Shown one piece after another: positions 49,071 to 61,022 of a stretch of 64,000 nucleotides of DNA. Location: assembly GCA_030018265.1 (NCBI GenBank), contig JASEFX010000003.1, positions 82,561 to 146,560 on the forward strand, read 5' to 3'. Position 1 is the stretch's first letter. The number at the start of each line of letters is the position of its first letter. The notes under the pieces are model-generated. The model did no database searches. It saw nothing but the letters and a program-made list of their open reading frames with translations, and was not told the DNA's origin. Source of the DNA: Candidatus Saccharicenans sp. Its GTDB lineage: Bacteria; Acidobacteriota; Aminicenantia; Aminicenantales; Saccharicenantaceae. A program made the position numbers and the translations under genes.

Positions 49071-50098
49071 GCTTCCAGCTCCTTATCGCTTTTGCTCTGC
49101 TTGATTAATGTCTGAACCTGCTCCAGCAATCTGGGATGCAATTCCAGATTCAATCCCAATCCCAGACTGGCCAGTTTCTCCTTTATTTCATTAAGAGATT
49201 TGCGGCCAAAATTCTTTGTTTGAAGCAGCTGGTCCTCAGTTCTCTGAACCAGTTCATACACATAAGTGATTCCAGCAGCCCTGAGGCAATTGCTGGCTCT
49301 GACTGATAGCTCCAGATGGTCGATGGTGCTGGCCAGAACTTCTGCCTTGTCCAGATGGGGTATCTCTTTTCCAGGCGCGACCACCTCCTTTTCCACCGGC
49401 TCGTCAACGATATTCAGGAAGATGGTCATATGGTCTCGCATGAGTTTTGCCGCCCGGGAAAGAGCTTCAGTAGGTCTGATGGCTCCGTTGGTCCAGATTT
49501 CCAGAGTCAGGCTTTCATAGTCGACTCTTTTTCCCACTCTGGCCGGTTCCACCGTATAATTAACCTTAAGAACCGGGGAATGGGATGAATCAAGCGGGAT
49601 AAAGTCTACGCTCAGCTCGCTGTCAAAATTCTGATCGGCCGTCACGTAACCGCGGTTATTCTTAACCACCATTTCCATTTCCAGTTTGCCGTCCTCATCC
49701 AGGGTGGCAATATGAATGTCAGGCTTCAGTATTTCCACGTCAGAATCATGGACGATATCACCCGATTTCACTTCAGCCGGACCGGAAATTTTCAGCGTCA
49801 TTCTTCTGGGCTCGTTGACTTTAAGCTTCAGCGGAATCGATTTAAGGTTGAGGATTATGTGAGTGACATCCTCAACCACTCCCGGAATGGTGGAAAATTC
49901 ATGCAGGACACCCGCTATCCTGACCGCGGTGATGGCTGCCCCGGGGATCGAGGACAACAGAATTCTTCTGAGCGAATTCCCGACGGTGATGCCGTAACCC
50001 CGTTCAAACGGCTGCGCTTGAAAACGGCCGTAAGTATCGCTCAGTGTTTCATAATCGCACTCTAAGAATCTTGGTCTCTGGAAACCAAGTTCAGTCAT
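49067..50098 (-). CDS. rpoA: DNA-directed RNA polymerase subunit alpha
   Basis: [31 protein letters not shown]...C-term [48 protein letters not shown]. Confidence 0.98.
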   Translation of the reverse strand: MTELGFQRPRFLECDYETLSDTYGRFQAQPFERGYGITVGNSLRRILLSSIPGAAITAVRIAGVLHEFSTIPGVVEDVTHIILNLKSIPLKLKVNEPRRMTLKISGPAEVKSGDIVHDSDVEILKPDIHIATLDEDGKLEMEMVVKNNRGYVTADQNFDSELSVDFIPLDSSHSPVLKVNYTVEPARVGKRVDYESLTLEIWTNGAIRPTEALSRAAKLMRDHMTIFLNIVDEPVEKEVVAPGKEIPHLDKAEVLASTIDHLELSVRASNCLRAAGITYVYELVQRTEDQLLQTKNFGRKSLNEIKEKLASLGLGLNLELHPRLLEQVQTLIKQSKSDKELEA

Positions 50099-50142
50099 GG
50101 TTCCTCCTTCACGGGAAGGACAGGTCTAAGGCACCTTCCCCG

Positions 50143-50769
50143 TTATTTCGAATAAAGCTCAACCACCAGATGCTCTTCAACCGGAATGGTGATATCCTGT
50201 CTGGTGGGCAGGGCTACCACTTTCCCCTGGCAGTTATCCCAGTCCGCCTGCAGCCAGCCGGGAAGAGTTTTACTGCGGTTAGCTTCCACAACTGCCTTAA
50301 AATTCTCGTTCTTAACGGATCCGGGTTTTAAAGCCACCACGTCTCCCACCTCGACCACGTAAGAAGGTATGGTCACTTTCTGATCATTTACCAGGATATG
50401 CCCGTGGGTAATTATCTGCCTGGCATGCGCTCTGGAAAGGGCCAGCCCCATAAGATAGACAACATTATCCAGCCTTCTTTCGAGCAACGTCAGCAGATTC
50501 TCACCGGTTATTCCTTTCATCTTTTCCGCCCGCTCAAAGAATAAACGGAACTGTCTCTCTGAAATACCATAAAATCTTTTCAGCTTCTGTTTCTCTCTGA
50601 GCTGCAGCGCATAACCGAGCACTCTCTTTCTCATCCGTCCATGTGGACCGGGAGCGTACGGACGTCTCTCCAGCGGGCATTTATCGGTCAGGCACTTATT
50701 GCCTTTCAAAAAAAGCTTGGTTCTTTCCGTGCGACAAAGTCGGCAATCAGGTCCAGAATATTTCGCCAT
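50143..50769 (-). CDS. rpsD: 30S ribosomal protein S4
   Basis: [44 protein letters not shown]. Confidence 0.97.
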   Translation of the reverse strand: MAKYSGPDCRLCRTERTKLFLKGNKCLTDKCPLERRPYAPGPHGRMRKRVLGYALQLREKQKLKRFYGISERQFRLFFERAEKMKGITGENLLTLLERRLDNVVYLMGLALSRAHARQIITHGHILVNDQKVTIPSYVVEVGDVVALKPGSVKNENFKAVVEANRSKTLPGWLQADWDNCQGKVVALPTRQDITIPVEEHLVVELYSK

Positions 50770-50781
50770 GATATCTCTCCT

Positions 50782-51168
50782 TTATACTCTCCTTCTTCTT
50801 GGCTGTCGGCAGCCATTGTGGGGAATCGGAGTCACATCCCGGATAGACTTGATTTCAAGTCCGGCAGCCTGAAGTGCCCGGATGGCTGACTCACGTCCGG
50901 CACCTGGCCCTTTAACTCTGACATCCACATAGCGAACACCGTGTTCTCTGGCTTTGCTGGCCACTTCCCTGGCCGCCAGCTGAGCGGCAAAAGGAGTGCC
51001 TTTTCTGGCTCCTTTGAACCCGGAGGTGCCGGAACTGGCCCAGCAGATGGTGTTGCCCTGCTGGTCGGTTATGGTAATTATGGTGTTGTTAAAAGTTGAT
51101 TGGATACTAGCCACTCCGTAGGTAACTTCCCTTTTAACTTTTTTCTTTTTTGTCCTGGCTTTTGCCAT
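50782..51168 (-). CDS. rpsK: 30S ribosomal protein S11
   Basis: [48 protein letters not shown]. Confidence 0.98.
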   Translation of the reverse strand: MAKARTKKKKVKREVTYGVASIQSTFNNTIITITDQQGNTICWASSGTSGFKGARKGTPFAAQLAAREVASKAREHGVRYVDVRVKGPGAGRESAIRALQAAGLEIKSIRDVTPIPHNGCRQPRRRRV

Positions 51169-51185
51169 GAAATCTCTCCCTCAAA

Positions 51186-51566
51186 TCAGGCTTTCTTCTC
51201 TTTAAGTTTCTTTATTCGCTGTCCGCGCGGTCCCTTTCGGGTGCGGGCATTGGTTCTGGTTCTCTGACCTCTGACCGGAAGGTTGCGTTTATGGCGCAAT
51301 CCGCGGTAGCAACCGATGTCGATCAACCGCTTGATATTCTGAGCCACTTCCTTCCTGAGTTCGCCCTCAACTTTTTCCCTCTTCTCGATAATCTGGCGAA
51401 TTTTGTTAATCTCCTCTTCAGTCAGATCCTTAACTTTCTTGTTCCTGTCAACCCGGGCTTCCTCCAGGATTTTGATGGCTTTGGACCTTCCGATTCCGTA
51501 AATATAGGTCAAGCCGATTTCAACCCTTTTTTCCGATGGAAGTGTGACACCTGCTATTCTTGCCAT
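51186..51566 (-). CDS. rpsM: 30S ribosomal protein S13
   Basis: [30 protein letters not shown]...[26 protein letters not shown]. Confidence 0.98.
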   Translation of the reverse strand: MARIAGVTLPSEKRVEIGLTYIYGIGRSKAIKILEEARVDRNKKVKDLTEEEINKIRQIIEKREKVEGELRKEVAQNIKRLIDIGCYRGLRHKRNLPVRGQRTRTNARTRKGPRGQRIKKLKEKKA

Positions 51567-51577
51567 GGTCTCCTCTT

Positions 51578-51691
51578 TTATCCTTGTCTTTGTTTATGTT
51601 TGGGGTTTGAGCAGATAACTCTAACCACCCCTTTTCTTCTTACGATTTTACAATTGCGGCAAATCCTCTTAACCGATGCTCTAACCTTCAT
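51578..51691 (-). CDS. rpmJ: 50S ribosomal protein L36 (absent from the ORF track)
   Basis: Minus-strand translation [37 protein letters not shown]. Confidence 0.96.
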   Translation of the reverse strand: MKVRASVKRICRNCKIVRRKGVVRVICSNPKHKQRQG

Positions 51692-51699
51692 CTTGCACC

Positions 51700-51918
51700 T
51701 CACTTAAACCTGTAAGTGATACGCCCTTTGGTTAAATCATAAGGCGATATTTCCACCAGCACCCTGTCTCCGGGCATGATCCGGATGAAATTCTTTCTCA
51801 TACGGCCGGAGATATGGGCCAGAATAACATGTTTATTGGCCAGCTCTACTTTGAACATGGCGTTGGGCAGACTTTCCAGCACAACTCCTTCAATTTCAAA
51901 CACGTCAGTCTTAGGCAT
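51700..51918 (-). CDS. infA: Translation initiation factor IF-1
   Basis: [66 protein letters not shown]. Confidence 0.98.
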   Translation of the reverse strand: MPKTDVFEIEGVVLESLPNAMFKVELANKHVILAHISGRMRKNFIRIMPGDRVLVEISPYDLTKGRITYRFK

Positions 51919-52702
51919 TGGCTCTGCTCCCGACGTTCAGCCAGCTGGCATTTCCACTGTCCAGGGTGAGAATTTCCACACCCCGGTCCGTCAATGCCAC
52001 CGTATGTTCATAGTGAGCTGAAAGGCTTCTATCCCTGGTAACCGCCGTCCAGCCGTCCTCCAGGATTTCAATCTCCCAGTTTCCGGCGGCAATCATCGGC
52101 TCGATAGCCAGGGTTAAGCCTTTCTTTAATTTTGGCCCATGTCCCGGCAGTCCGAAATTTGGCACCTGTGGTTCCTCATGCAGACTCCGTCCGATGCCGT
52201 GTCCGACAAAAGCTCTGATGACCGAAAATCCCGCTGCTTCCACTTCTTTCTGAATGGCCGCAGAAACGTCAGACAATCTGTTTCCAGCTTTCAACTCGCT
52301 CAACCCGCTGAAGAAAGCTTTCTCCGCCACTTCTATCAGCCGGAGAGCCTGTTCAGATACCTTTCCAACGGGCACCGTCAGAGCAGCGTCACCATAAAAC
52401 CCTTCATAGACGACGCCAAAATCAAGACTGACTATGTCTCCTTCCTTCAACCGTCGGCTGGAAGGAATGCCGTGAACAATCTCTTCGTTTATCGAAACGC
52501 ATAGAGAAGCCGGATAACCGCGGTAGCCCTTGAAAGCTGGAATGGCACCCAGCTCGCGCGCCCGGCTCTCCGCATAGAGGTCAAGTTCTCTGGTTTCCAG
52601 ACCGGGTCTTATCATCTGCTTCAATTCTGACAGAATTCTGGCCACAATCTGAGAACTCTTTCTCATCATTTCTATCTCAGCTTCAGATTTATAAACGATC
52701 AT
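51911..52702 (-). CDS. map: Methionine aminopeptidase type I
   Basis: [42 protein letters not shown]...[18 protein letters not shown]. Confidence 0.97.
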   Translation of the reverse strand: MIVYKSEAEIEMMRKSSQIVARILSELKQMIRPGLETRELDLYAESRARELGAIPAFKGYRGYPASLCVSINEEIVHGIPSSRRLKEGDIVSLDFGVVYEGFYGDAALTVPVGKVSEQALRLIEVAEKAFFSGLSELKAGNRLSDVSAAIQKEVEAAGFSVIRAFVGHGIGRSLHEEPQVPNFGLPGHGPKLKKGLTLAIEPMIAAGNWEIEILEDGWTAVTRDRSLSAHYEHTVALTDRGVEILTLDSGNASWLNVGSRANA

Positions 52703-52725
52703 TTCCGCTTCGATTTGCCCTGATT

Positions 52726-53361
52726 TTAATTCAGCCTGCTATCGATTACTGATTTTACTTCCCGGAAGACTTCCTCCGGGGTTTTCTCTCCATCGATTCT
52801 GAAAAGGACCCCTTTCTTTGAGTAATACTCGATAAGGGGTCCGATTGTTTCCCGATAAATCCTGAAGCGCTGGCTGACGACTTCAGGACGGTCGTCATTT
52901 CTAACAGTCAGTCTGGCACCGCAGGCCTGGCACTGACTGAGTTTATTATTATTTATATTATACACAGTTCCGCACTGAAGGCAAACCAGCCTGCCGGCCA
53001 GCCTCTGTTTTAAAGCCTCTTCAGAAACCTGGATTTCTATGGCTATCTCAGGCCGGCTGCCGTCTACTTTTTCCAGCAAAATAGCCTGATTCAGAGTTCT
53101 GGGAAAACCGTCGAGGACATAGCCCCGCTTACAGTCAGGCTGAGCGATTCTGCTCCGGACTATCTCCAGCACAATGTCGTCAGCCACCAGTTCTCCAGCT
53201 TCCATGATTTTTTTAACTATCTTTCCCAGTGCCGTATCCTTTTCCACCTCGAGACGCAGGAGATCGCCGGTAGAAATCCTCGGGAAACCATAGTGGCGTT
53301 CTATCATCTCGCCCTGCGTTCCCTTGCCGCTGCCGGCCGGTCCCAGGAGGATTATCCTCAT
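52726..53361 (-). CDS. adk: Adenylate kinase with zinc-type LID
   Basis: MRIILLGPAGSGKGTQGEMI...ISTGDLLR...CLQCGTVYNINNNKLSQCQACGARL. Confidence 0.97.
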   Translation of the reverse strand: MRIILLGPAGSGKGTQGEMIERHYGFPRISTGDLLRLEVEKDTALGKIVKKIMEAGELVADDIVLEIVRSRIAQPDCKRGYVLDGFPRTLNQAILLEKVDGSRPEIAIEIQVSEEALKQRLAGRLVCLQCGTVYNINNNKLSQCQACGARLTVRNDDRPEVVSQRFRIYRETIGPLIEYYSKKGVLFRIDGEKTPEEVFREVKSVIDSRLN

Positions 53362-54740
53362 CCCCTTCTCCCTCTAATACGACCGCTTCTCAGGAAGCCG
53401 TCGTAATGACGCATGACCAGCTGGGCTTCAATCTGCTGGAGAGTATCCATGGCCACACCAACCACAATCAGAATTGAAGTTCCGCCAAAGTAAAAATCTA
53501 CATTCAAACCCTGAGTAAACCATTTCGGCAGGTTGGCTTCAAGGAAAGGACCGATCCAGGGCAGCGCGCCCACTTTGAAACCGGTCATGAGAAATTCAGG
53601 CAAAATGGCAATGGCTGCCAGATAAACCGCTCCAACCAGTGTTATCCGGCTTAAAACTTCATCTATGTAATCAGCCGTGTTTTTACCGGGCCTGATTCCG
53701 GGGATAAAACCGCCGTATTTCTGAAGGTTTTCGGCCACGTCGTTCGGATTGAAAATAATCGAGACGTAAAAGTAAGTGAAAAAGATAATTGAAGCAATGT
53801 ATATCAGATTGTAAAGCGGCATGCCCATGCCGAACTGTCTGGCTATCATCTGAAGAATCGGAGCGTTGGAAAAATTGGCTAAGGTAGCCGGAATGGTGAT
53901 GATGGATGCCGCAAAAATGATGGGAATAACACCACCGGTGTTAACCCTTAACGGAAGATGGGTGCTCTGACCGCCATAAACCTTCCGGCCTATTACCCTT
54001 TTCGCGTAAGAAACCGGTATCCGTCGCTGACCCCTTTCGACAAAAATTATAAATGCGATCACCGCCAGCATCAGCACCCCGAGGAAAATAATCCGCAGGG
54101 GGTCCATATTGCCTGTCCGCAATCCTGTAACCAGGCTGTTGATACCGCTGGGCAGGCCAACCACTATTCCCGCAAAGATAATCAACGAGATGCCGTTGCC
54201 TATTCCCCGTTCGGAGATCTGTTCTCCCAGCCACATGATAAAGGTGGTGCCGGTGGTCAGCGTCAGCATCGTCAGCAACCTGAATCCCCAGCCAGGATTG
54301 GGAACAATCTTCGCGCCGGTCGGGCTGGTCAGGCTTTCAAGGAATATGGCGATTCCAAATGATTGAATCAAACAGATGACCAGCGTCCCGTACCTTGTAT
54401 ACTGGGTGATTTTCTTTCGCCCCAGCTCGCCTTCTTTGGAGAGTCTCTCGAGATAGGGCCAGACCACAGTCAGCAGCTGCAGTATGATCGAGGCGCTGAT
54501 GTAGGGCATGATGCCGAGCGCAAAGATAGTCATCCTGGACATGGCTCTTCCGGAGAACAGGTCGTAGAACCCGAGAATTGAGCCTTTCTGAGTCTGCCAG
54601 AACTCAGCCAGAGCGTCGGCGCTCACGCCGGGGTTAGGAATCTGCGCCCCGATGCGATAAACCGCCAGAAGCAGAAGTGTGTAGATGACCCTTTTCCTGA
54701 GGTCAGGAATACTGAAAATGTTGCGAATGCTTTCTAACAT
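53358..54740 (-). CDS. secY: Preprotein translocase subunit SecY
   Basis: FSIPDLRKRVIYTLLLLAVYRIGAQIPNPGVS...ALGIMPYISASIILQLLTVVWP...GISLIIFAGIV. Confidence 0.98.
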   Translation of the reverse strand: MLESIRNIFSIPDLRKRVIYTLLLLAVYRIGAQIPNPGVSADALAEFWQTQKGSILGFYDLFSGRAMSRMTIFALGIMPYISASIILQLLTVVWPYLERLSKEGELGRKKITQYTRYGTLVICLIQSFGIAIFLESLTSPTGAKIVPNPGWGFRLLTMLTLTTGTTFIMWLGEQISERGIGNGISLIIFAGIVVGLPSGINSLVTGLRTGNMDPLRIIFLGVLMLAVIAFIIFVERGQRRIPVSYAKRVIGRKVYGGQSTHLPLRVNTGGVIPIIFAASIITIPATLANFSNAPILQMIARQFGMGMPLYNLIYIASIIFFTYFYVSIIFNPNDVAENLQKYGGFIPGIRPGKNTADYIDEVLSRITLVGAVYLAAIAILPEFLMTGFKVGALPWIGPFLEANLPKWFTQGLNVDFYFGGTSILIVVGVAMDTLQQIEAQLVMRHYDGFLRSGRIRGRRG

Positions 54741-55186
54741 TATTCTTTCCCGATAACGATGGCTTTGCCCCCGCTTTCTTCAATCTTTTTGATCGCGGAT
54801 TGAGAGAAAGCATGAGCTTTTATGGTTTTCGGTGAGGACAAATCCCCCCGGCCAAGGACCTTCACGAGTTCTGATTCGGAGTGAATCAGACGATGTTCCA
54901 CCATTTCTTTCAACCCGATTTCGTTCAGTGGAAGTTTGTCCAGCCGGTCGAGATTAACTTCGGTGTATTCAACCCTGAATTTGTTAGTAAACCCGCGCTT
55001 TGGAAGACGCCGGTGAAGCGGCATCTGTCCGCCCTCAAAGCCCCATTTCCTCTTGTAACCGGCTCCGGCCTTCTGTCCCTTATGACCGCGCCCGGCGGTT
55101 TTCCCAAGACCGGAGCCCGGTCCCCGACCGCGCCTTTTATCGCTCTTCCTGGCACCCTGAGCTGGTTTCAATTTACTGAGATTCAT
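54740..55186 (-). CDS. rplO: 50S ribosomal protein L15
   Basis: [41 protein letters not shown]. Confidence 0.97.
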   Translation of the reverse strand: MNLSKLKPAQGARKSDKRRGRGPGSGLGKTAGRGHKGQKAGAGYKRKWGFEGGQMPLHRRLPKRGFTNKFRVEYTEVNLDRLDKLPLNEIGLKEMVEHRLIHSESELVKVLGRGDLSSPKTIKAHAFSQSAIKKIEESGGKAIVIGKE

Positions 55187-55380
55187 GGTTTATCTATCTC
55201 CTCTACTTCGAGCAAATGAGAGATTTTCCGGATCATTCCTCTTATTTCCGGGCAATCCTTCCGGATCACCTGGGAATTCAATTTCCTCAATCCCAGACCG
55301 TAGGCCACCAGACGGTGCTTCTGAGGATGACCTATCAAACTTCTTACCAGCTTAATCTTAAGATATTTTTCTTCTTTCAT
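55183..55380 (-). CDS. rpmD: 50S ribosomal protein L30
   Basis: [53 protein letters not shown]. Confidence 0.95.
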   Translation of the reverse strand: MKEEKYLKIKLVRSLIGHPQKHRLVAYGLGLRKLNSQVIRKDCPEIRGMIRKISHLLEVEEIDKP

Positions 55381-55392
55381 CTCAGCCTCACC

Positions 55393-55932
55393 TCAAGCTC
55401 TGGTTTTATCTTCTTCTTTTTCTTTTTTGCCCCTGGCTCTCATCACCTCTTCCGGACTCTTCAGCTTCTTGAGAGCAGCTATGGTGGCATGGGCCACGGT
55501 TATCGGATTGTTGCTGCGGATTGACTTGGTTAATATATCCTTGACTCCAGCGAGTTCAAGAATCACCCGAACAGCACCCCCGGCAATTACTCCCGTTCCT
55601 CTGGAGGCCGGCCTGAGAACAACGATTCCGGCATCTGCCTCCCCTTTTACAATATGAGGAATGGTGGTGCCCACCAGAGGGACGTCAATCATATGCTTTT
55701 TTGCGTCCTCCACCGCTTTGGCAATAGCCTGAGGAACTTCACGAGCCTTTCCCAGACCTATCCCTACCCGACCTTTCTCGTTACCTACAGCTACCAGAGC
55801 CGAGAAGCTCAGATTTTTTCCGCCCTTGACCACCTTGGTTACCCTTCTGATAGAGATAACCTGGTCTTTTAGCTCAAGGTCTGAACTGATAACTTCGTCC
55901 AGTTTTTCCAGTTCTTCGTGTTCCACTATCAT
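55393..55932 (-). CDS. rpsE: 30S ribosomal protein S5
   Basis: [57 protein letters not shown]. Confidence 0.97.
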   Translation of the reverse strand: MIVEHEELEKLDEVISSDLELKDQVISIRRVTKVVKGGKNLSFSALVAVGNEKGRVGIGLGKAREVPQAIAKAVEDAKKHMIDVPLVGTTIPHIVKGEADAGIVVLRPASRGTGVIAGGAVRVILELAGVKDILTKSIRSNNPITVAHATIAALKKLKSPEEVMRARGKKEKEEDKTRA

Positions 55933-55946
55933 TCCTCCTTAACCGG

Positions 55947-56321
55947 CTAAAACACAATGCCTTCAGCCCTGAGGGCTTCAGCCAGAGCCTTGATCCGGCC
56001 GTGATACGGATAGGCGCCACGATCGAAAACGATCGTATTGATATCTTTTTCTTTGAGCCTTTTAGCCAGAATAGACCCCAGGAAGGTGCAGGCTTCCTTG
56101 CTCTTGAAGCACTTCAGCTGTGCTTTTATTTCCTTTTCCAGCGTCGAAGCTGAGGTTATAACTTTTCCGGAAACATCGTCTATAACCTGAGCGTAAACAT
56201 AGCGGTTGGATTTATTCACCAGCACCCGGGGTCTTTCCGGAGTACCGCTGATCTTTTTCCTGATTCTTTTCCTGATTCTCTGCTTTCTGATTTTTTTGAT
56301 TTCACTTTTTGACTTAAGCAC
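55947..56321 (-). CDS. rplR: 50S ribosomal protein L18 (probable GTG start overlapping rplF stop)
   Basis: LKSKSEIKKIRKQRIRKRIRKKISGTPERPRVLVNKSNRYVYAQVIDD; GTGCTTAA overlap with rplF. Confidence 0.93.
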   Translation of the reverse strand: MLKSKSEIKKIRKQRIRKRIRKKISGTPERPRVLVNKSNRYVYAQVIDDVSGKVITSASTLEKEIKAQLKCFKSKEACTFLGSILAKRLKEKDINTIVFDRGAYPYHGRIKALAEALRAEGIVF

Positions 56322-56859
56322 CGCCCACCCCCGCTTTTCTTTCTTTCTTGATGAGAACTTCACCCACTATCCGGATGCCCTTCTGTTTGTAGGGATCCGG
56401 CGGCCTGAACCTCTTGATGGTTTCAGCCACCTGGCCAACTTTCTGCTTGTCAATTCCCCGGACTGTCAGCAGGGTTGGCTTTTCAGCCACAATTTCGATA
56501 CCTTCCGGTATTTCATAGACTACCGGTTTGGAATAACCAACGCTCAGCTCCAGCCTGTTTTTTTCAACTTTGGCTCTGTAACCGACACCGGTGATTTCCA
56601 GCTGCTTGGAAAATCCCTGCGACACTCCGATGACCGCATTGCTGGCCAGCGCCCGGCATAACCCATGGAACTGCCTGGTTTGCTGCTCCTCATTCTCCCG
56701 GGTGAAAATCAGCCTGTTGCTCTCAACCTCAGCTTTAATACCGGGAAAAAGAGGAGAAGTGAGTTTGCCGAGCTTGCCTTCAACTTCAATATGATCAGGG
56801 TGAATTGTTACCTTGACTCCTGCCGGGATGTCGATCGGCTTCTTACCAACTCTTGACAT
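56314..56859 (-). CDS. rplF: 50S ribosomal protein L6
   Basis: MSRVGKKPIDIPAGVKVTIHPDHIEVEGKLGKL...PPDPYKQKGIRIVGEVLIKKERK. Confidence 0.97.
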   Translation of the reverse strand: MSRVGKKPIDIPAGVKVTIHPDHIEVEGKLGKLTSPLFPGIKAEVESNRLIFTRENEEQQTRQFHGLCRALASNAVIGVSQGFSKQLEITGVGYRAKVEKNRLELSVGYSKPVVYEIPEGIEIVAEKPTLLTVRGIDKQKVGQVAETIKRFRPPDPYKQKGIRIVGEVLIKKERKAGVGGA

Positions 56860-56880
56860 CTTAATACCTCACCTTCTTAT

Positions 56881-57279
56881 TTACCAGATTTCACACAGGA
56901 CTTCGCCACCGACTCCTAAGTCTTCAGCCTGTTTATCAGTCAGGATGCCCCGCGAGGTGGAGATGATCACCACTCCCAGACCGTTCAGCGATTTCGGTAT
57001 CGAATCTTTCGTGCAATAAATGCGGCATCCGGGCTTGCTTATCCGGCGAAGTCCGGTGATCACACTCTGATTATCGTCGGTATATTTCAGAACGATGTTC
57101 AGGACACCCTGTTTGTTGTCCTCGATTACTTTGTAGCTTTTTATGTAGCCTTCTTCCTTCAGTATCCTGGCGATCTCCACCTTCAGGCGGGAAGATGGGA
57201 TGTTGACTTCTTTCTTCTTCGCCCTTATCGCATTCCTGATTCTGGTTAACATATCGGCAATTGGATCGGTCAGACTCAT
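56881..57279 (-). CDS. rpsH: 30S ribosomal protein S8
   Basis: MSLTDPIADMLTRIRNAIRAKKKEVNIPSSRLKVEIARILKEEGYI. Confidence 0.98.
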   Translation of the reverse strand: MSLTDPIADMLTRIRNAIRAKKKEVNIPSSRLKVEIARILKEEGYIKSYKVIEDNKQGVLNIVLKYTDDNQSVITGLRRISKPGCRIYCTKDSIPKSLNGLGVVIISTSRGILTDKQAEDLGVGGEVLCEIW

Positions 57280-57301
57280 GTTCGTATCCTTTCCCTGGAA
57301 T

Positions 57302-57487
57302 TTACCAGGAAGATTTTATCAACCCGGGAATTTCTCCCTTCAGCGCCAGCTGTCTCAGACAGAGACGGCAGAGGTCAAATTTTCGATAATAGCCTCTCGG
57401 CCGCCCGCACAACCGGCATCTGTTCCGGTGCCTTATGGCATACTTGGGCTTTCTCTGATCCTTTACCATTTTTGCTATGGTAGCCAC
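57302..57487 (-). CDS. rpsN: 30S ribosomal protein S14, type Z (zinc)
   Basis: [43 protein letters not shown]. Confidence 0.98.
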   Translation of the reverse strand: MATIAKMVKDQRKPKYAIRHRNRCRLCGRPRGYYRKFDLCRLCLRQLALKGEIPGLIKSSW

Positions 57488-57504
57488 GTTTTACCTTCCT
57501 TTCC

Positions 57505-58047
57505 TCAGGATTCTCGGAACGGCATGCCCAGTTTCTTCAGAAGGGCATACGCTTCCTTATCGTTCCGGGCCGTGGTGACGATAGTGATGTTCATGCCCCG
57601 CGGCCTCTCTACCTTGGTATAATCTATTTCAGGAAACACCAGCTGGTCCTTGAGACCCAGAGTGTAATTGCCGTGTCCGTCAAAGGAATTAGGAGAAACT
57701 CCCCTGAAATCCCTGACGCGCGGCAGAACTATGTTAACCAGCCGGTCGAAAAATTCATACATCCTTTTCCTTCTCAGAGTAACCATGCAGCCAATAGGTT
57801 GTCCCTTGCGCACATGGAAAGCGGAAATCGACTTTTTTGCCCTGCGAACAGCCGGCCACTGACCGGTGATCAGGCTGAGCTCGGTTTTGGCCACATCCAG
57901 AAGCTTTATGTTCTGAGTAGCATCGCCAACCCCGACGTTAATCACGATCTTCTCCAGCCTGGGCACCGCCATGGGATTCTTAATCCCCAGTTCTTCCTGG
58001 AGCTCCTTGATTATCTCTTTTTTATAACGCTCGTATAACCTGCTCAT
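57505..58047 (-). CDS. rplE: 50S ribosomal protein L5
   Basis: [61 protein letters not shown]. Confidence 0.98.
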   Translation of the reverse strand: MSRLYERYKKEIIKELQEELGIKNPMAVPRLEKIVINVGVGDATQNIKLLDVAKTELSLITGQWPAVRRAKKSISAFHVRKGQPIGCMVTLRRKRMYEFFDRLVNIVLPRVRDFRGVSPNSFDGHGNYTLGLKDQLVFPEIDYTKVERPRGMNITIVTTARNDKEAYALLKKLGMPFRES

Positions 58048-58058
58048 CTTTTAACCTC

Positions 58059-58391
58059 TCAGGTTCTCTCTAAATTGGTTTCGCATCGGGCGCAAATCCT
58101 GATTTTTGTGCCATCCTCCAGGACTTTGTGCCTGAATCTGACTCCACGACCGCATTCCTGGCAATAGAGCATCACCCTGGAAACGTGTATCGGCGCTTCC
58201 TTTTCCATTATGCCGCCCTGGATGTTCCGGCTGCGGTCCGGTCTGACAAAGACCTTGACGAAATTGACTCTCTCCACCAGAACTCGATTCTTCTCCGGGA
58301 AAACACGCAGAATCTTACCTGTTTTCCCGCGATCCTTTCCGCTGCGAACAATGACCACATCATTTTTCTTGAACGGGAAATTAGCCATCAC
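58059..58391 (-). CDS. rplX: 50S ribosomal protein L24
   Basis: [46 protein letters not shown]-terminal CxxC...CxxC. Confidence 0.95.
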   Translation of the reverse strand: MMANFPFKKNDVVIVRSGKDRGKTGKILRVFPEKNRVLVERVNFVKVFVRPDRSRNIQGGIMEKEAPIHVSRVMLYCQECGRGVRFRHKVLEDGTKIRICARCETNLERT

Positions 58392-58756
58392 AGCACCTCC
58401 GGTGCCAGAGAGATGATCTTCATGAATTTCTTTTCCCTCAGCTCGCGAGCCACCGGACCGAAAACACGCGTTCCCACAGGCTCTCCCTGCTTGTCGATTA
58501 TCACCGCGGCGTTGTCATCAAACCGGATGTAAGAGCCATCCTTCCGCCGTATCTCTTTTCTGGTGCGCACGATCACCGCCCTGACCACTTTCCCCTTCTG
58601 GATCTTGCTGTCGGGGTCAGCTTCTTTGACCGAAGCTGAAATAACATCACCCACAGTGGCCACTCTCCCAACTCCTCCGCCCAGAGGGGTAATGGCCATG
58701 ATCCTCCGGGCTCCGGAGTTATCCGCTACCTTGAGCATCGTTCTCATCTGAATCAT
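58388..58756 (-). CDS. rplN: 50S ribosomal protein L14
   Basis: [27 protein letters not shown]...[13 protein letters not shown]. Confidence 0.98.
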   Translation of the reverse strand: MIQMRTMLKVADNSGARRIMAITPLGGGVGRVATVGDVISASVKEADPDSKIQKGKVVRAVIVRTRKEIRRKDGSYIRFDDNAAVIIDKQGEPVGTRVFGPVARELREKKFMKIISLAPEVL

Positions 58757-59067
58757 GTTAGCCCACCTTCATTTTTTTCCGTCTCGCTTTCGGTCTCTAT
58801 TTCTCTGGAAGCTAAACCTATAATCTCAGCCACCCGCCATCTTTTCAGTTTGCTGATCGGCCGCGTCTCGACAATTCTGACCAGATCACCCACCTGGCAC
58901 TTCTCATGTTCATCGTGCACCAGGAAAACCTTTCTTCTCTTGATCGTTTTCTTGTATAGCGGGTGCCTTTCCAGCCTTTCCACCATAACCCTCAGGGTCT
59001 TGGCTGACCTTTTGGCCACCACCACACCCACTTTCGTTGTTAGTCTTTTCTGGCGTTTAGCTTCCAT
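58753..59067 (-). CDS. rpsQ: 30S ribosomal protein S17
   Basis: [67 protein letters not shown]. Confidence 0.96.
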   Translation of the reverse strand: MEAKRQKRLTTKVGVVVAKRSAKTLRVMVERLERHPLYKKTIKRRKVFLVHDEHEKCQVGDLVRIVETRPISKLKRWRVAEIIGLASREIETESETEKNEGGLT

Positions 59068-59070
59068 GGT

Positions 59071-59271
59071 TTATTCCGTCCCTTTTTTCTGAAATTCTTT
59101 CAAAAGAGTCTTTATTCTGGCTATATCCCTTCTGACATTCCGTATCTTCATCGGATTATCAAGCTGGCCGATAGCTTTCTGGAAGCGCAGCTTGAACAGC
59201 TGATCTTTCAATTCTTCCTCTTTTTGTTTTAATTCTTCTACCGATAATTCTCTCAATTCTCGGATCTTCAT
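59071..59271 (-). CDS. rpmC: 50S ribosomal protein L29
   Basis: [57 protein letters not shown]. Confidence 0.97.
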   Translation of the reverse strand: MKIRELRELSVEELKQKEEELKDQLFKLRFQKAIGQLDNPMKIRNVRRDIARIKTLLKEFQKKGTE

Positions 59272-59696
59272 CTTATCTCCCTGTTCTCTCTTGAAATGAA
59301 TCTTGTTTTCATAGGAAGTTTATGGGCTGCCAGGCGCATAGCTTCTCTGGCCACCTCTTCTTCCACTCCCTCAATCTCAAAGATAATCCGACCGGGTCTG
59401 ATGACATCAACCCAGAATTCAGGGTCTCCCTTACCGCGTCCCATCCTGGTCTCGGTCGGCTTCTTGGTCACCGGTTTCCAGGGAAAGACCCTTACCCACA
59501 TTTTACCGCGCTTCTTCAGAAATCTGGTGATGGTCACGCGACCAGCCTCTATTTGCCTGGCCGTCAGCCAGCATGGCTCCAGCGCCTGAAGTCCGTATTC
59601 ACCAAAAGCCAGCTCGCAACCGCGAAGCGCCTGTCCCCTCATCCGGCCCCGCTGTTGCTTTCTGTACTTTACTTTTTTCGGCATCAACATGGTCAA
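59268..59696 (-). CDS. rplP: 50S ribosomal protein L16
   Basis: [51 protein letters not shown]. Confidence 0.97.
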   Translation of the reverse strand: MTMLMPKKVKYRKQQRGRMRGQALRGCELAFGEYGLQALEPCWLTARQIEAGRVTITRFLKKRGKMWVRVFPWKPVTKKPTETRMGRGKGDPEFWVDVIRPGRIIFEIEGVEEEVAREAMRLAAHKLPMKTRFISRENREIR

Positions 59697-60361
59697 ATCT
59701 CCTCAGTCTCGATGATTTGAGATGAAACTCTGGGTTTATCAACGTCGCCGCGGTAGATCCAGACCTTTATTCCAATCTGTCCGTAAGTGGTAAAAGCTTC
59801 GGTAAAAGCATAATCTATATCCGCTCTGAGCGTTTGCAGCGGCAAGCGACCTTTCAGATACCATTCAGTCCTGGCTATTTCCACTCCTCCAAGACGCCCG
59901 GAGCACATGACCTTCACACCCTGGGCTCCTGTCTTCAAAGCCATTTCCACTGCCCTCTTCATCGCCCGCCGGTAAGAAATGCGCTTCTCAAGCTGGGTGG
60001 CAATGCCCTCGGCCACCAGCGTGGCATCCAGCTCTGGTTTATCAACTTCTTTGATGTCAACGTAGACTTCTCTGCTGGTAATACCTTCAAGCATGTGCTT
60101 CAAGTTTTCTATTTCCTTCCCGCCCCGGCCGATGATGATTCCGGGTCTGGCCGTGTTGATGATCACGATGACCTTGGGACCTACTCTTTCCACCTCAACA
60201 CTGGCAATTCCGGCATGACCGTATTTTTCTTTTACCGCTTTCTTGATCTGCAGGTCTTCATGCAAAAGCCTGGCATAATCCCGACCTCTGGCAAACCAGC
60301 GGGAAGTCCACTGTTTGTTGAAACCCAAACGAAAACCGATTGGATGTGTCTTCTGTCCCAC
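59693..60361 (-). CDS. rpsC: 30S ribosomal protein S3
   Basis: [39 protein letters not shown]. Confidence 0.98.
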   Translation of the reverse strand: MGQKTHPIGFRLGFNKQWTSRWFARGRDYARLLHEDLQIKKAVKEKYGHAGIASVEVERVGPKVIVIINTARPGIIIGRGGKEIENLKHMLEGITSREVYVDIKEVDKPELDATLVAEGIATQLEKRISYRRAMKRAVEMALKTGAQGVKVMCSGRLGGVEIARTEWYLKGRLPLQTLRADIDYAFTEAFTTYGQIGIKVWIYRGDVDKPRVSSQIIETEEI

Positions 60362-60364
60362 GGT

Positions 60365-60727
60365 CTATCTCCCTTTTTTTTCGTCTAAGTAGATTTTGAC
60401 ATGACTCATTCTTTTTAGCACCCGGTAGGCTCTACCCATTGGCGCCGGCCGGATTCTCTTCATGGCCGGTCCCTGATCGATCTGTATCTTCGCTATGTAC
60501 AGGTTATCCACATCAACTCCCGGCGCCTTCTGCTGAGCATTGGCAATGGCCGAACGCAGCACCTTTTCCAGGATCGCGCTGATCTTTTTCTTCTCGTTAA
60601 ACTTCAGTATCGTTAGAGCTTCTCCGACCAGTCTGTTCCTGATCAGGTCAGCCACCAGACGCCCTTTCTGCGGACTCATCCGCACATAACGGGCAACAGC
60701 TTTGGCCAGATATTTTTCTTTTTCCAT
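60365..60727 (-). CDS. rplV: 50S ribosomal protein L22
   Basis: AKAVARYVRMSPQKGRLVADLIRNRLVGEALTILKF. Confidence 0.97.
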   Translation of the reverse strand: MEKEKYLAKAVARYVRMSPQKGRLVADLIRNRLVGEALTILKFNEKKKISAILEKVLRSAIANAQQKAPGVDVDNLYIAKIQIDQGPAMKRIRPAPMGRAYRVLKRMSHVKIYLDEKKGR

Positions 60728-60729
60728 GG

Positions 60730-61020
60730 CTACTTACCTACTTTAAGTTGTCGGGCAGTTTTTGAAGTATGTCCCTTGAATGTTCTGGTGGGCGCGAATT
60801 CACCCAGTTTGTGACCGACCATCTGCTCGGTTACATAGACTGGAATGAACTTGCGTCCGTTGTGAACACCGAAGGTCAGGCCCACCATTTCCGGAACAAT
60901 GGTCGACCGCCTCGACCAGGTCTTGATTACCTGGCGCTTATCTTTGGCCGACAGAGCAGCTTTTACTTTCTCCATCAGTTTCGGGTCAACATAGGGACCT
61001 TTTTTAAGCGACCTGCCCAT
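60730..61020 (-). CDS. rpsS: 30S ribosomal protein S19
   Basis: [19 protein letters not shown]...[52 protein letters not shown]. Confidence 0.98.
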   Translation of the reverse strand: MGRSLKKGPYVDPKLMEKVKAALSAKDKRQVIKTWSRRSTIVPEMVGLTFGVHNGRKFIPVYVTEQMVGHKLGEFAPTRTFKGHTSKTARQLKVGK

Positions 61021-61022
61021 AA